The position numbers were made by a program, and so were the translations under genes. The notes below the pieces were generated by a model. The model had not been told where the DNA came from. It did no database searches and saw nothing but the letters and a program-made list of their open reading frames with translations. From CALBJU01 sp965247125 (GTDB taxonomy: Bacteria; Bacteroidota; Rhodothermia; Rhodothermales; UBA10348), in contig CBDFGO010000003.1 in NCBI GenBank assembly GCA_965247125.1, forward strand, positions 868,001-932,000: a stretch of DNA of 64,000 nt. Reading direction: 5' to 3'. Each line of letters opens with the position of its first letter. The first letter of the stretch is position 1. Below, in pieces: positions 34,788 through 42,500 of this stretch.

Positions 34788-35739
34788 AGGACGCCTTGCA
34801 ACAATTGATATAGGAACGAACACCGTTCTCCTGTTGATCTCTGAGTGGAAAAGGCATCGTCTACAGGTAGTCTTTGATGCAACTGGTTTTGTACGACTCG
34901 GAGAAGGGATGGACGCCAGCGGCCAGGTGGGTGACGCTGCTCTGGAAAGACTGCGGACCGTGCTTTCTTCTCATATGTCATTCGTTCGGTCTCACGGGGC
35001 CAGGAACATCATTGTAACCGGAACGAGCGCATCCAGGGATGCGGCAGATGCAGACCGGATTCGAAGTGTCGTCCACGAGGAAACTTCGACAGATCTGACA
35101 ATACTTTCGGGAGATGAGGAGGCGCAGGCAACGTTTGACGGGGCGGTCTGTGGAATGCAAGGATTTGATTCGAAATGGGACGCAATTTCGGGCGACAGTC
35201 TGGTAACCGTGATCGATATCGGGGGAGGATCGACGGAAGTGGTTCAAGGCTCGTTGGCAACGCTCGAAATCTCATTCAAGCGGAGCATGGAAATGGGTAG
35301 CGTCCGCATGACAGAGCGGTTTTTGGGTGATCAACCCACAGCACGGTATGGTCTGGACCGAGCGCGGGAGTATTTTGCCGAAATGCTCGATAGCGAGCTA
35401 GTGGGGATCGAGCCTTCAGGCCGCTGTATTGGAGCTTCAGGGACGCCTATCATGCTGGCACTGCTCGAGAAAGGCTTGAATTCTTTGAACGAGATCCGGG
35501 GAAACAGTCATCTGTCGGTATCCGAAGTTGGCGCGTGGTCACGGAGGCTCTTCACGCTGGATCGAAAAGGTGTTCTTGCCTTGGATCCGGCGAATATGAA
35601 GGGCCGGGAGGACGTGTTTCCCGCAGGAATTCTCATGCTGATGATGTGCCTGCAACATTTGAAGACCGATCAACTTTATGTATCCCCATTTGGAGTTCGA
35701 CACGGAGTTGCAATTCGATATTTCAAGGAATCTGAATGA
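34780..35739 (+). CDS. Ppx/GppA-family phosphatase
   Basis: This 319-residue protein belongs to the exopolyphosphatase / pppGpp phosphohydrolase family of the sugar-kinase/Hsp70 ATPase fold. The phosphate motifs TIDIGTNTVLLL and TVIDIGGGSTEV are intact. It has only the two ATPase-fold domains and lacks the C-terminal HD-like part of E. coli Ppx, as is common in this short form. Either polyphosphate or pppGpp could be the substrate; the latter would connect it to Rel in this window. The ATG at 34780 lies within prmA; a GTG at 34762 is possible. Confidence 0.9.
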   Translation: MSEGRLATIDIGTNTVLLLISEWKRHRLQVVFDATGFVRLGEGMDASGQVGDAALERLRTVLSSHMSFVRSHGARNIIVTGTSASRDAADADRIRSVVHEETSTDLTILSGDEEAQATFDGAVCGMQGFDSKWDAISGDSLVTVIDIGGGSTEVVQGSLATLEISFKRSMEMGSVRMTERFLGDQPTARYGLDRAREYFAEMLDSELVGIEPSGRCIGASGTPIMLALLEKGLNSLNEIRGNSHLSVSEVGAWSRRLFTLDRKGVLALDPANMKGREDVFPAGILMLMMCLQHLKTDQLYVSPFGVRHGVAIRYFKESE

Positions 35740-35805
35740 TTCTCAGAGCGGAGTTGGAACCCGAACCGTCTCTGTCGCCGTTTAGGGCCCCACAGCTTTC
35801 AACAT

Positions 35806-36924
35806 ATGAGTGCCATGATTCAACTAGAAAAAGTTCTGGACGTTCTCAGGACCGTCATCGAGCCGGAAAGCGGACGCAGCATCGTTCGATTGGGCTGGGT
35901 TCGCGATCTGCGTGTTGAGGAACGCGGGATACAATTCACCATCCTGCTCGCCGATCCTTCGATTGCTTTCGCATCGGAAGTATCTGAAGTCAGCAGAGAT
36001 GCACTCCAGGCAACATTTGGAAGCGACACCAATGTGGTCATTGATATCGATAGTGAAATGATCGGTATGGGCATGGATCATCAGATCTCCGGACAGAAGA
36101 ATGATATCAAGCCGGGCGACGGAGTTGTCAATATCATCGCGGTGGCCTCCGGTAAGGGTGGAGTTGGCAAGAGCACGGTCGCCTGCAACCTGTCTGTTGC
36201 GCTGGCTCAGGCTGGATATGATGTGGGTTTGGCCGATGTTGACATCTACGGTCCGTCGATCCCGACGATGTTCGGCATCGAAGATGCGAAACCAAGGGTC
36301 AGTGACCAGCGCCGCATCATTCCACTCGAAAAATATGGCGTAAAACTCCTTTCAATGGGTTTTCTTGTCGATCCCGACAAAGCGGTGATCTGGCGGGGTC
36401 CAATGGTAACAAGTGCGGTGCGCCAGTTTCTGAGCGACACCGATTGGGGAGAGCTGGATTACCTGATTCTCGACCTGCCGCCCGGAACTGGCGATATTCA
36501 GCTGACGATAGTCCAGACGGTGCCTCTGGGAGGGGCCGTCATCGTTTCCACTCCGCAGCGTGTCGCTCTGACGGATGCGCGTAAAGGTGTTGGCATGTTT
36601 GATCAGGTTCACGTTCCTGTTCTGGGTATTATTGAGAATATGGCGTACTTCACACCGCCCGAGCTTCCTGACAAGAAGTACTATCTGTTTGGACAGGGCG
36701 GGGCTAAAGCGCTGGCTGATGAACTGAACGTTCCATTTCTGGGCGAGATACCGCTTGAGCAGATAGTCCGGGAATCTGGAGACGCGGGAGCGCCCGCCGT
36801 CACCGATCCTACACTGCCCGTTGCAGCCGTGTTTACCGAACTTGCGCGATCTCTGGTCGATCGCGTTGAGCACCGCAATGCTACCGGACCATCTACTCAA
36901 AAAATCGAAATATTACACCGATGA
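35806..36924 (+). CDS. mrp: Mrp/ApbC-type iron-sulfur carrier ATPase
   Basis: Mrp proteins bind and pass on Fe-S clusters with ATP hydrolysis. The 372-residue protein has an N-terminal MIP18/DUF59 domain (1-100) and a deviant P-loop SGKGGVGKST at 115-124. The CxxC that usually holds the cluster is missing: after ENMAYF come TPPELPDKKYY instead of a CPxC motif, a variant found in relatives of this group. An Nfu-type carrier gene follows 97 bases later, which supports an Fe-S role. An ATG at 35815 is an alternative start. Confidence 0.93.
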   Translation: MSAMIQLEKVLDVLRTVIEPESGRSIVRLGWVRDLRVEERGIQFTILLADPSIAFASEVSEVSRDALQATFGSDTNVVIDIDSEMIGMGMDHQISGQKNDIKPGDGVVNIIAVASGKGGVGKSTVACNLSVALAQAGYDVGLADVDIYGPSIPTMFGIEDAKPRVSDQRRIIPLEKYGVKLLSMGFLVDPDKAVIWRGPMVTSAVRQFLSDTDWGELDYLILDLPPGTGDIQLTIVQTVPLGGAVIVSTPQRVALTDARKGVGMFDQVHVPVLGIIENMAYFTPPELPDKKYYLFGQGGAKALADELNVPFLGEIPLEQIVRESGDAGAPAVTDPTLPVAAVFTELARSLVDRVEHRNATGPSTQKIEILHR

Positions 36925-37021
36925 TGTTCGGCGAACCATGTTCATCTGGTTGAGTAGAATCGACCACAACTATTACGGACCGGCGTCTGAGGGCTGCGCC
37001 GAACCGAAAAGGAAGGAATAA

Positions 37022-37273
37022 ATGGTACTATTGGAAGGAATGGAACTACAGACTCAGGTCGAAGCGGCACTGGATATACTGAGGCCGTTTTTGGAAGCTG
37101 ACGGCGGCTCGGTGCGTCTGGTTGACATCACCGATGAAATGGTGGTCGAGCTTGAATTGCTCGGAGCATGCGAGACCTGTCCCATGAGTTCCATGACACT
37201 GCGCGCAGGAATTGAACAGGCGGTAAAGCGTTCAGTGCCCCAGATAACGCGTGTTGAGGCGGTAAACGTCTGA
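37022..37273 (+). CDS. NifU C-terminal-domain Fe-S cluster carrier
   Basis: This is an 83-residue protein made only of the NifU C-terminal domain. Cys50 and Cys53 in GACETCPMSSM are the cluster ligands shared between two subunits. AAGGAAGGA lies just ahead of the ATG, an unusually strong ribosome-binding site for this region. It follows mrp on the same strand and probably works with it. A strong hairpin terminator follows. Confidence 0.93.
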   Translation: MVLLEGMELQTQVEAALDILRPFLEADGGSVRLVDITDEMVVELELLGACETCPMSSMTLRAGIEQAVKRSVPQITRVEAVNV

Positions 37274-37294
37274 TTGTTTACTCAGAATTTGGAC

Positions 37295-37340
37295 AAAAAA
37301 TAGGGGGATGGCGCGAAGCGCCATCCCCCTATTCCATTTT
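37295..37340. terminator. Bidirectional terminator
   Basis: A 16-bp perfect stem (AATAGGGGGATGGCGC at 37299-37314 and its complement at 37318-37333) has a GAA loop. Reading the minus strand, the stem is followed by a T run (complement of the A run at 37295-37300). Reading the plus strand, it is followed by CCATTTT. It ends the Fe-S carrier operon on one side and the peptidase remnant on the other. Confidence 0.88.
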
Positions 37341-37365
37341 GGTACCGGGCTGTCCGGGCTGGGAC

Positions 37366-37683
37366 TCAGATAATGTTCACAGGGCCTAGTTGAATCCCTC
37401 TCTGGAGACTACAGGACGCGTGTCCTGATTGGCGACCTGCCATCTTCTGTCCTCGAGCCGATGTTTCACGACCCTCGAAGAAATCGGAGGCGAAAAAATA
37501 CAAGTGTGCTGCCAGATCGTCGGCCGTGATCGTTTCGATATATCGTCCAACGAGTTCCGGGTTTTCGAAAGTTGTCGGCGTATCGCCCGGGCCGGGCAGG
37601 GCTTAAACGTCCTGTGCCGTGGCTAAGGGTGAGCATAAAACGGCCAGCACGAGTGAAGCTGCCAGGCCTTTCATCAGTTTCAT
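37366..37683 (-). pseudogene. Remnant of an exported M28-family peptidase (N-terminal part)
   Basis: On the minus strand an ATG at 37683 opens a good signal peptide (MKLMKGLAASLVLAVLCSP, ATAQDV) but a TAA at 37603-37605 stops it after 26 codons. Reading on in the same frame gives ITADDLAAHLYFFASD and EGRETSARGQKM, the typical N-terminal segment of Bacteroidota M28 aminopeptidases. Likeness then fades after GQKMAGR and a TGA ends the frame at 37366. The catalytic domain is absent. A gene of about 450-550 codons seems to have been reduced by a nonsense change and a large deletion. It follows the DUF58 gene by 40 bases and runs into a minus-strand terminator. The 450-base gap holds nothing else. 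Confidence 0.7.
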
Positions 37684-37723
37684 AAGTTCGAAATTCGTTT
37701 TAGCGGGAATAAACATCTAAGTA

Positions 37724-38656
37724 TCAGGTCAGTCGCGTTCGTTTGTTCAGGTACGCGAGCAACGCGGTGCTATAGGATTCTGCAGTATCAAGTTCAATGA
37801 AGTCAATATTTCGTTCTCGACATTTTTCTCGGAATCGAGTGGAGAAGGCTTGCGCGGCCTCGGTGTAGTTTTCTCTCAACTGTGCGGGTTGGAGGGACAT
37901 CTCTTCTCCGGTCTCCATATCGACAAAACGCATGGGTACATCGGGAAATTCGAACTTTCGCTCGGTTTCACTCTCAAGAATGTGGAAGACGAGAACTTCG
38001 TGTCCTCGATAGCGAAGATGGCGCAGCGCGTTCAAAAGCTGCTGATGCTCCCCGACATTTTCGAACAAATCTGTGATGATGACCACGAGTGAACGCCTGG
38101 CGATTCGTTCTGCAACCTCATCCAGGACGGTTGCTGCGCTTGTTTTCGTCGTGCCCTCTTCCTCTTCCGTTATCCGCTCCAGGGTCGCCAGAAGCTCACG
38201 AACATACCCCTGTGTGCTTTTTGGGGGTCGGAGAGTGTGGATTTTTTCGTCAAACGCGATGAGTCCGGTGGCATCGCGTTGCCGGGCCATCATAAAGTGC
38301 AGTGCGCTGGCGAGGTAGGCCCCATACTCCAGCTTTGAAACAGACGAAGAATGCTTATAACGCATCGAGGTCGACGTGTCGAGAACGACGTAGTGCCTCA
38401 GATTGGTTTCTTCCTCGTATTGCTTGACGTAGTGCCGATCGGTTTTACCGTACACCTTCCAGTCCACGTGACGGAGTTCGTCACCAGGATTGTAGGGTCG
38501 ATGTTCTGCGAATTCGACCGAGAACCCGTGGTAGGGACTCTTGTGGAGACCTGTAATGAATCCCTCGACGATGAGTCGCGCCCGAAGCTCCATATTGGAT
38601 AGCTGGCTGACGAATGCCGGATCCAGATATTTCAGGGTTTTTGTTTCTACGCTCAC
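37724..38656 (-). CDS. DUF58 / von Willebrand A-like protein
   Basis: This is a 310-residue DUF58 protein, a family usually encoded with MoxR AAA+ ATPases and Bat proteins and thought to help assemble or activate partners. The signature is PYNPGDELRHVDWKVYGKTD near residue 55, followed by a vWA-like fold with LDTSTSM (MIDAS-like DxSxS) and VIITDLFE. No moxR gene is next to it in the window. It is divergent from pyrR over a 136-base gap. A decayed peptidase gene follows. Confidence 0.9.
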   Translation of the reverse strand: MSVETKTLKYLDPAFVSQLSNMELRARLIVEGFITGLHKSPYHGFSVEFAEHRPYNPGDELRHVDWKVYGKTDRHYVKQYEEETNLRHYVVLDTSTSMRYKHSSSVSKLEYGAYLASALHFMMARQRDATGLIAFDEKIHTLRPPKSTQGYVRELLATLERITEEEEGTTKTSAATVLDEVAERIARRSLVVIITDLFENVGEHQQLLNALRHLRYRGHEVLVFHILESETERKFEFPDVPMRFVDMETGEEMSLQPAQLRENYTEAAQAFSTRFREKCRERNIDFIELDTAESYSTALLAYLNKRTRLT

Positions 38657-38792
38657 GGACTTGGGTACTTTGGAAAGCGGAGGGGTATACGACCGGAACC
38701 TGATCAGTTCCGTACTTCGATTTCATACTCTTTACGCAAGATCCGAGCGTTGGCTGCGCGTATCTCGGGTAAAAAGCAGTAACTTCTCGCCC

Positions 38793-39377
38793 ATGGAGCC
38801 CAAAGATGTCATTAAGGCGCAACTCATGGATGCGCGTGACCTTGAGCGAACACTGAATCGCATGGCACGTCAGATCGTCGAAATGTTTTCACTCGATGAA
38901 TCGACGGGCGACTCATTTGGATTGATCGGGATGCAAACCCGGGGTGTCTTTTTAGCCCAGAGGCTGCAGCGGATAATTTCTCAAGTGGACGGAATCGATG
39001 TCCCGATGGGAATCCTGGATGCAACTATGTACCGGGATGATTTCCGGATGCGATTCAAGCAGCCAGTCGTGAAGGAAACGAAGATCGAATTCGATATCGA
39101 TGGACGCCACCTTGTCCTGGTTGATGACGTTCTCTTCACCGGCAGAACGGTTCGAGCGGGCCTCGACGCGCTGACGGACCTGGGGCGACCTGCTTCGGTT
39201 CATTTTCTTGTAATTGTCGATCGCGGCCTTCGGGAGCTGCCTATCGAAGCGGAATTCGTAGGAAGAAAAGTACCGACACTCCCGGGGGAAGAGGTACGAG
39301 TCCGAATACAGGAAATGGACGATCGTGAGGGCGTCTGGCTCGTTGAATACCCCGAAACGCAGATTACCACCAGCTGA
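38793..39377 (+). CDS. pyrR: PyrR bifunctional regulator / uracil phosphoribosyltransferase
   Basis: PyrR family proteins bind pyr mRNA leaders in Firmicutes and carry weak uracil phosphoribosyltransferase activity. The 194-residue protein has the PRPP-binding motif HLVLVDDVLFTGRTVRAGLD and VDRGLRELPIEAEFVGRK. The open frame extends to 38541 across the divergent DUF58 gene, but the ATG at 38793 (MEPKDVIKAQLMD) is the family start. pyrB follows after 17 bases. I see no anti-terminator/terminator pair in the 136-base leader. Confidence 0.93.
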   Translation: MEPKDVIKAQLMDARDLERTLNRMARQIVEMFSLDESTGDSFGLIGMQTRGVFLAQRLQRIISQVDGIDVPMGILDATMYRDDFRMRFKQPVVKETKIEFDIDGRHLVLVDDVLFTGRTVRAGLDALTDLGRPASVHFLVIVDRGLRELPIEAEFVGRKVPTLPGEEVRVRIQEMDDREGVWLVEYPETQITTS

Positions 39378-39394
39378 AAAAATTACTATCGTTC

Positions 39395-40372
39395 GTGGAG
39401 CCAAGACCTGACGAGACAAAGGAAGACCAACTGTCCGGACTAAAACACCGGCACCTGCTGGGTCTTTCAGATTACGACGCCCCGGAAATTGAGCTGATTC
39501 TGCAGACCGCGCGGCAGTTTAGAGATGTTCTGGATCGACCAATAAGAAAGGTACCGACGCTGCGCGGTATTACGGTCGTAAACCTCTTTTTCGAGTCGTC
39601 CACACGGACTCGAATTTCGTTTGAGCTGTCAGAAAAGCGTCTTTCAGCAGATACGGTAAACTTCAGTGCCTCGGGCTCATCGGTTTCCAAAGGAGAATCG
39701 CTGAAGGACACGGCTCAAAACATTGAAGCGATGAAGATCGATATGGTGGTCATCCGGCATTCTTCTCCCGGTGCGCCCCATTTTCTCACCCGATGTGTGG
39801 ACTCAGTAGTGATTAATGCTGGTGATGGCGCCCACGAACATCCAACGCAGGCTCTACTGGATCTGCTCACCATTTCGGACCGATTCGATTCATTCAGTGG
39901 GCTGAACATCTCTATCATTGGCGATATACTTCACAGCCGCGTGGCACGCTCCAACATTCACGGATTGCTCACCCTCGGGGCTAACGTAACCATCTGCGGA
40001 CCAAAGCCTCTTCTTCCAGTTGAGCTTGATCGTATTTCTGAGTCCGGGAGTCTGCGCATCACCAACAGTCTGGATGAGGCACTAGAGGGGAGCGACATTG
40101 CGATGGCCCTCAGAATTCAGATGGAGAGACAGGGAAGAAATCTGTTTCCAAGTACTCGTGAGTATCACGACCAGTTCGGGATTCAGCTTTCCCATCTGAA
40201 TCGGCACAAAGATCTTATCGTAATGCATCCGGGCCCGGTGAATCGCGGAGTCGAGTTGGCATCGGAAGTCGTGGATCACGAGCGTGCGGTCATTCTGAAT
40301 CAGGTGACCAACGGAGTCGCTGTCCGTATGGCCGTTTTATACCTTTTATCTGGTCAAAATTCGGCAGAATAA
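39395..40372 (+). CDS. pyrB: Aspartate carbamoyltransferase catalytic subunit
   Basis: PyrB joins carbamoyl phosphate and aspartate, the first committed step of pyrimidine synthesis. The 325-residue protein contains the carbamoyl-phosphate site FESSTRTRISFEL, the catalytic His in GDGAHEHPTQALLDL and the MHPGPVNRGVE motif near the end. The start is a GTG 17 bases after pyrR. No pyrI regulatory subunit or pyrC follows. Confidence 0.97.
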   Translation: MEPRPDETKEDQLSGLKHRHLLGLSDYDAPEIELILQTARQFRDVLDRPIRKVPTLRGITVVNLFFESSTRTRISFELSEKRLSADTVNFSASGSSVSKGESLKDTAQNIEAMKIDMVVIRHSSPGAPHFLTRCVDSVVINAGDGAHEHPTQALLDLLTISDRFDSFSGLNISIIGDILHSRVARSNIHGLLTLGANVTICGPKPLLPVELDRISESGSLRITNSLDEALEGSDIAMALRIQMERQGRNLFPSTREYHDQFGIQLSHLNRHKDLIVMHPGPVNRGVELASEVVDHERAVILNQVTNGVAVRMAVLYLLSGQNSAE

Positions 40373-40513
40373 CCCCCAAAAGAGTTGTTGTATCGCTGGA
40401 TTGGATCTTGCAAAATCTAACGCATCAGATCAGAATCTGGCAATAGTTTACGTATCAGAGAGAAGCAATAGCGTCTTTTTGGCCAACCTGGATCGGGAGT
40501 GCAAATGTTTAGG

Positions 40514-40542
40514 TTGACAATTCGGATGCATACTTGTATCGT
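40514..40542 (+). promoter_or_regulatory. Sigma-70-like promoter for gdhA
   Basis: A perfect TTGACA (40514-40519) is spaced 17 bases from TATCGT (40537-40542). It lies 88 bases before the gdhA ATG in a 257-base gap otherwise free of genes. The predicted transcript would start near 40549. Confidence 0.55.
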
Positions 40543-40557
40543 CCCGGTGACAACGCT

Positions 40558-40574
40558 GGAAGCGCTTCCGGAAG
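40558..40574. promoter_or_regulatory. Overlapping palindromes downstream of the gdhA promoter
   Basis: GGAAGCGCTTCC (40558-40569) and CTTCCGGAAG (40565-40574) are both perfect palindromes and overlap by five bases. They lie about 10-25 bases after the predicted start of transcription, a typical place for a repressor operator. The regulator is unknown. Confidence 0.45.
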
Positions 40575-40629
40575 AGAGGCAAATATTCGCCAAGGAGACT
40601 GTCACTGAAACCAATTTTAAAAAACCGAA

Positions 40630-41976
40630 ATGGAACAGATAGGCACATCACTGGACTCTTTCATAGCTGATCTGAAAAGAAGAAATCCGGGCGAGCCGGA
40701 GTTTCATCAGGCAGTCACAGAAGTCGCGGAAAAAATATGGCCTTACCTGGAGGCTCATCCGCACCTGATGGAGGCCCGCATTTTTGAACGCCTCACTGAG
40801 CCCGACAGAATTGTAATGTTTCGTGTTACATGGGCGGATGATCATGGGCGGGTTCAGGTAAATAAGGGATATCGGATTCAATTCAACGGCGCCATAGGGC
40901 CGTACAAAGGCGGCCTACGATTTCATCCCTCTGTGAATCTGGGTGTTCTCAAATTTCTCGCGTTCGAGCAGATTTTAAAAAACAGCCTGACAACGCTGCC
41001 ACTCGGAGGTGGGAAGGGCGGCTCAGATTTCGATCCGAAGGGTAAATCTGATGGAGAGGTTATGAGATTCTGTCAGTCGTTCATGTCGGAGCTCTTTCGC
41101 CATATTGGAAAAAACATCGATATCCCTGCCGGCGACATAGGGGTCGGGGGTCGTGAGATTGGATATCTCTTTGGCCAATATCGCCGATTGAGTAACGAGT
41201 TTACCGGCACAATCACCGGGAAAGGCCTGGCGTACGGGGGCTCCCTGATTCGCCCCGAAGCAACCGGGTACGGAAACGTATATTTTGCCCAGGAAATGTT
41301 GTCCACACGCGGCGAGAACCTATCTGGAAAGGTCTGCACGATATCGGGTAGTGGAAACGTGGCTCAGTTCACGGCAGAAAAACTTCTCGAGTTGGGAGCG
41401 AAAGTGGTATCTCTCTCGGATTCATCTGGAACGGTATACATCGAAGATGGGCTCACCACGGACCAGCTCTGGTATGTCATGACGCTGAAGAATGAGCGTC
41501 GCGGCCGGATTAAAGAGTTTTCCGATGAATTTTCGCTGACGTTCGTGGAGGGCCAGCGTCCCTGGTCCATTCCTTGCGAGTGCGCGTTTCCATCCGCGAC
41601 ACAGAATGAACTAGAAGCGGATGATGCTCGCACACTACTGAGCAACGGTTGTTACGTCGTTTCTGAAGGAGCCAACATGCCGACAACGCTCGACGGTATG
41701 AGGCATTTTGAGGTGGCAGGAATTCTTTTTGGCCCCAGCAAGGCCGCTAACGCCGGCGGAGTGGCCATTTCTGGAATTGAGATGACTCAAAATTCCATGC
41801 GCTTACAGTGGACAAGGGAGGAGGTAGAGGAGAAACTTCAGCAGATCATGAAGCATATTCATGCCAAGTGTGTGGAGTTTGGAAAAAACGGGGAGCACAT
41901 CGACTATGTAAAGGGGGCCAATGTAGCTGGATTCGCCAAAGTTGCGGACGCCATGCTGGCTTACGGCGTCGTTTAG
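40630..41976 (+). CDS. gdhA: NADP-type glutamate dehydrogenase
   Basis: GdhA makes glutamate from 2-oxoglutarate and ammonia. The 448-residue length matches the hexameric E. coli-type NADP enzyme. The substrate-binding and catalytic lysines are in NGAIGPYKGGLRFHPSVN and PLGGGKGGSDFDPKG; the dinucleotide fold starts at CTISGSGNVAQFTAEKL. The leader carries its own promoter and a palindromic site, and it has no strong ribosome-binding site. A structured gap follows the stop. Confidence 0.97.
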   Translation: MEQIGTSLDSFIADLKRRNPGEPEFHQAVTEVAEKIWPYLEAHPHLMEARIFERLTEPDRIVMFRVTWADDHGRVQVNKGYRIQFNGAIGPYKGGLRFHPSVNLGVLKFLAFEQILKNSLTTLPLGGGKGGSDFDPKGKSDGEVMRFCQSFMSELFRHIGKNIDIPAGDIGVGGREIGYLFGQYRRLSNEFTGTITGKGLAYGGSLIRPEATGYGNVYFAQEMLSTRGENLSGKVCTISGSGNVAQFTAEKLLELGAKVVSLSDSSGTVYIEDGLTTDQLWYVMTLKNERRGRIKEFSDEFSLTFVEGQRPWSIPCECAFPSATQNELEADDARTLLSNGCYVVSEGANMPTTLDGMRHFEVAGILFGPSKAANAGGVAISGIEMTQNSMRLQWTREEVEEKLQQIMKHIHAKCVEFGKNGEHIDYVKGANVAGFAKVADAMLAYGVV

Positions 41977-41995
41977 ATCTTGTGGTGCTCAAAAG

Positions 41996-42080
41996 TCAAT
42001 TCATGATAACGTGAATTGAATCTGCACGCGTTGACGTTATCTTCGGGCCATCGTGGCGGAATCATCCGCCCCGATGGCCC
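41996..42080 (+). promoter_or_regulatory. Structured gap with a possible pseudoknot and a strong hairpin
   Basis: TCAATTCA (41996-42003) pairs with TGAATTGA (42012-42019). The loop bases GATAACG (42005-42011) are complementary to CGTTATC (42035-42041), so a pseudoknot or a switch between two folds is possible. A second hairpin follows: GGGCCATCG plus GGCGG (42045-42059) with CCGCC plus CGATGGCCC (42066-42080), loop AATCAT. No T run follows. This may be the gdhA 3' end or a leader of the next gene. Confidence 0.5.
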
Positions 42081-42110
42081 TGTCAGTTCAGGAAGAGTCA
42101 AGCTCGGTAA

Positions 42111-42500
42111 ATGAGGGATCCGGTCAGGCAAAAACAGGTGGTCGAAACACCAGAGGAACGGGTGCGCCAGGCCGTGATTAAGCTTTTGGTTGATCAATTA
42201 GAGGTTCCCGCGTCTCTGATTGCTGTTGAAAAAGCCATCACGATTCAGAATGAAGTGAAGCGAGCAGATCTCGTCGTTTACGATCGCCGCGGCAAGGCCT
42301 GGATGGTTGTGGAGTGCAAAGCTCCAGGCATATCAATAAATCAGGCAACATTCGACCAGGTTGCCAACTACAACAGGGTGTTGCATGCTCCCTACCTGTT
42401 CGTCACCAATGGAAACGACCACCTGTGTGCTCGAATTGAAGACTCGCACATATCATTTCTCGACGCGTTGCCACACTGGAAGCCCGAAATCATCTTATGA
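42111..42500 (+). CDS. Stand-alone HsdR N-terminal-domain (PDDEXK-like) protein
   Basis: This 129-residue protein is made only of the domain found at the N-terminus of type I restriction HsdR subunits. The PDDEXK-type core is seen in KRADLVVYDRRGKAW and VVECKAPGISI, with Asp, Glu and Lys in place. There is no helicase part, no hsdM or hsdS, and no break at the end, so it is a separate small protein rather than a fragment. Such proteins are common in Bacteroidota and their role is unknown. It overlaps the next gene by four bases. Confidence 0.85.
   Translation: MRDPVRQKQVVETPEERVRQAVIKLLVDQLEVPASLIAVEKAITIQNEVKRADLVVYDRRGKAWMVVECKAPGISINQATFDQVANYNRVLHAPYLFVTNGNDHLCARIEDSHISFLDALPHWKPEIIL

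Noticed and set aside
37429..37626. 65-codon plus-strand frame in the gap after the Nfu gene
   Set aside because: It is antisense to the M28 remnant, has no ribosome-binding site and no likeness to a protein.
38657..38792. PyrR-type attenuator before pyrR
   Set aside because: I could not find the anti-terminator/terminator pair or the PyrR-binding loop in the 136 bases.
42111..42500. Remnant of a type I restriction system
   Set aside because: The protein is intact, ends naturally and has no hsdM, hsdS or helicase pieces nearby.
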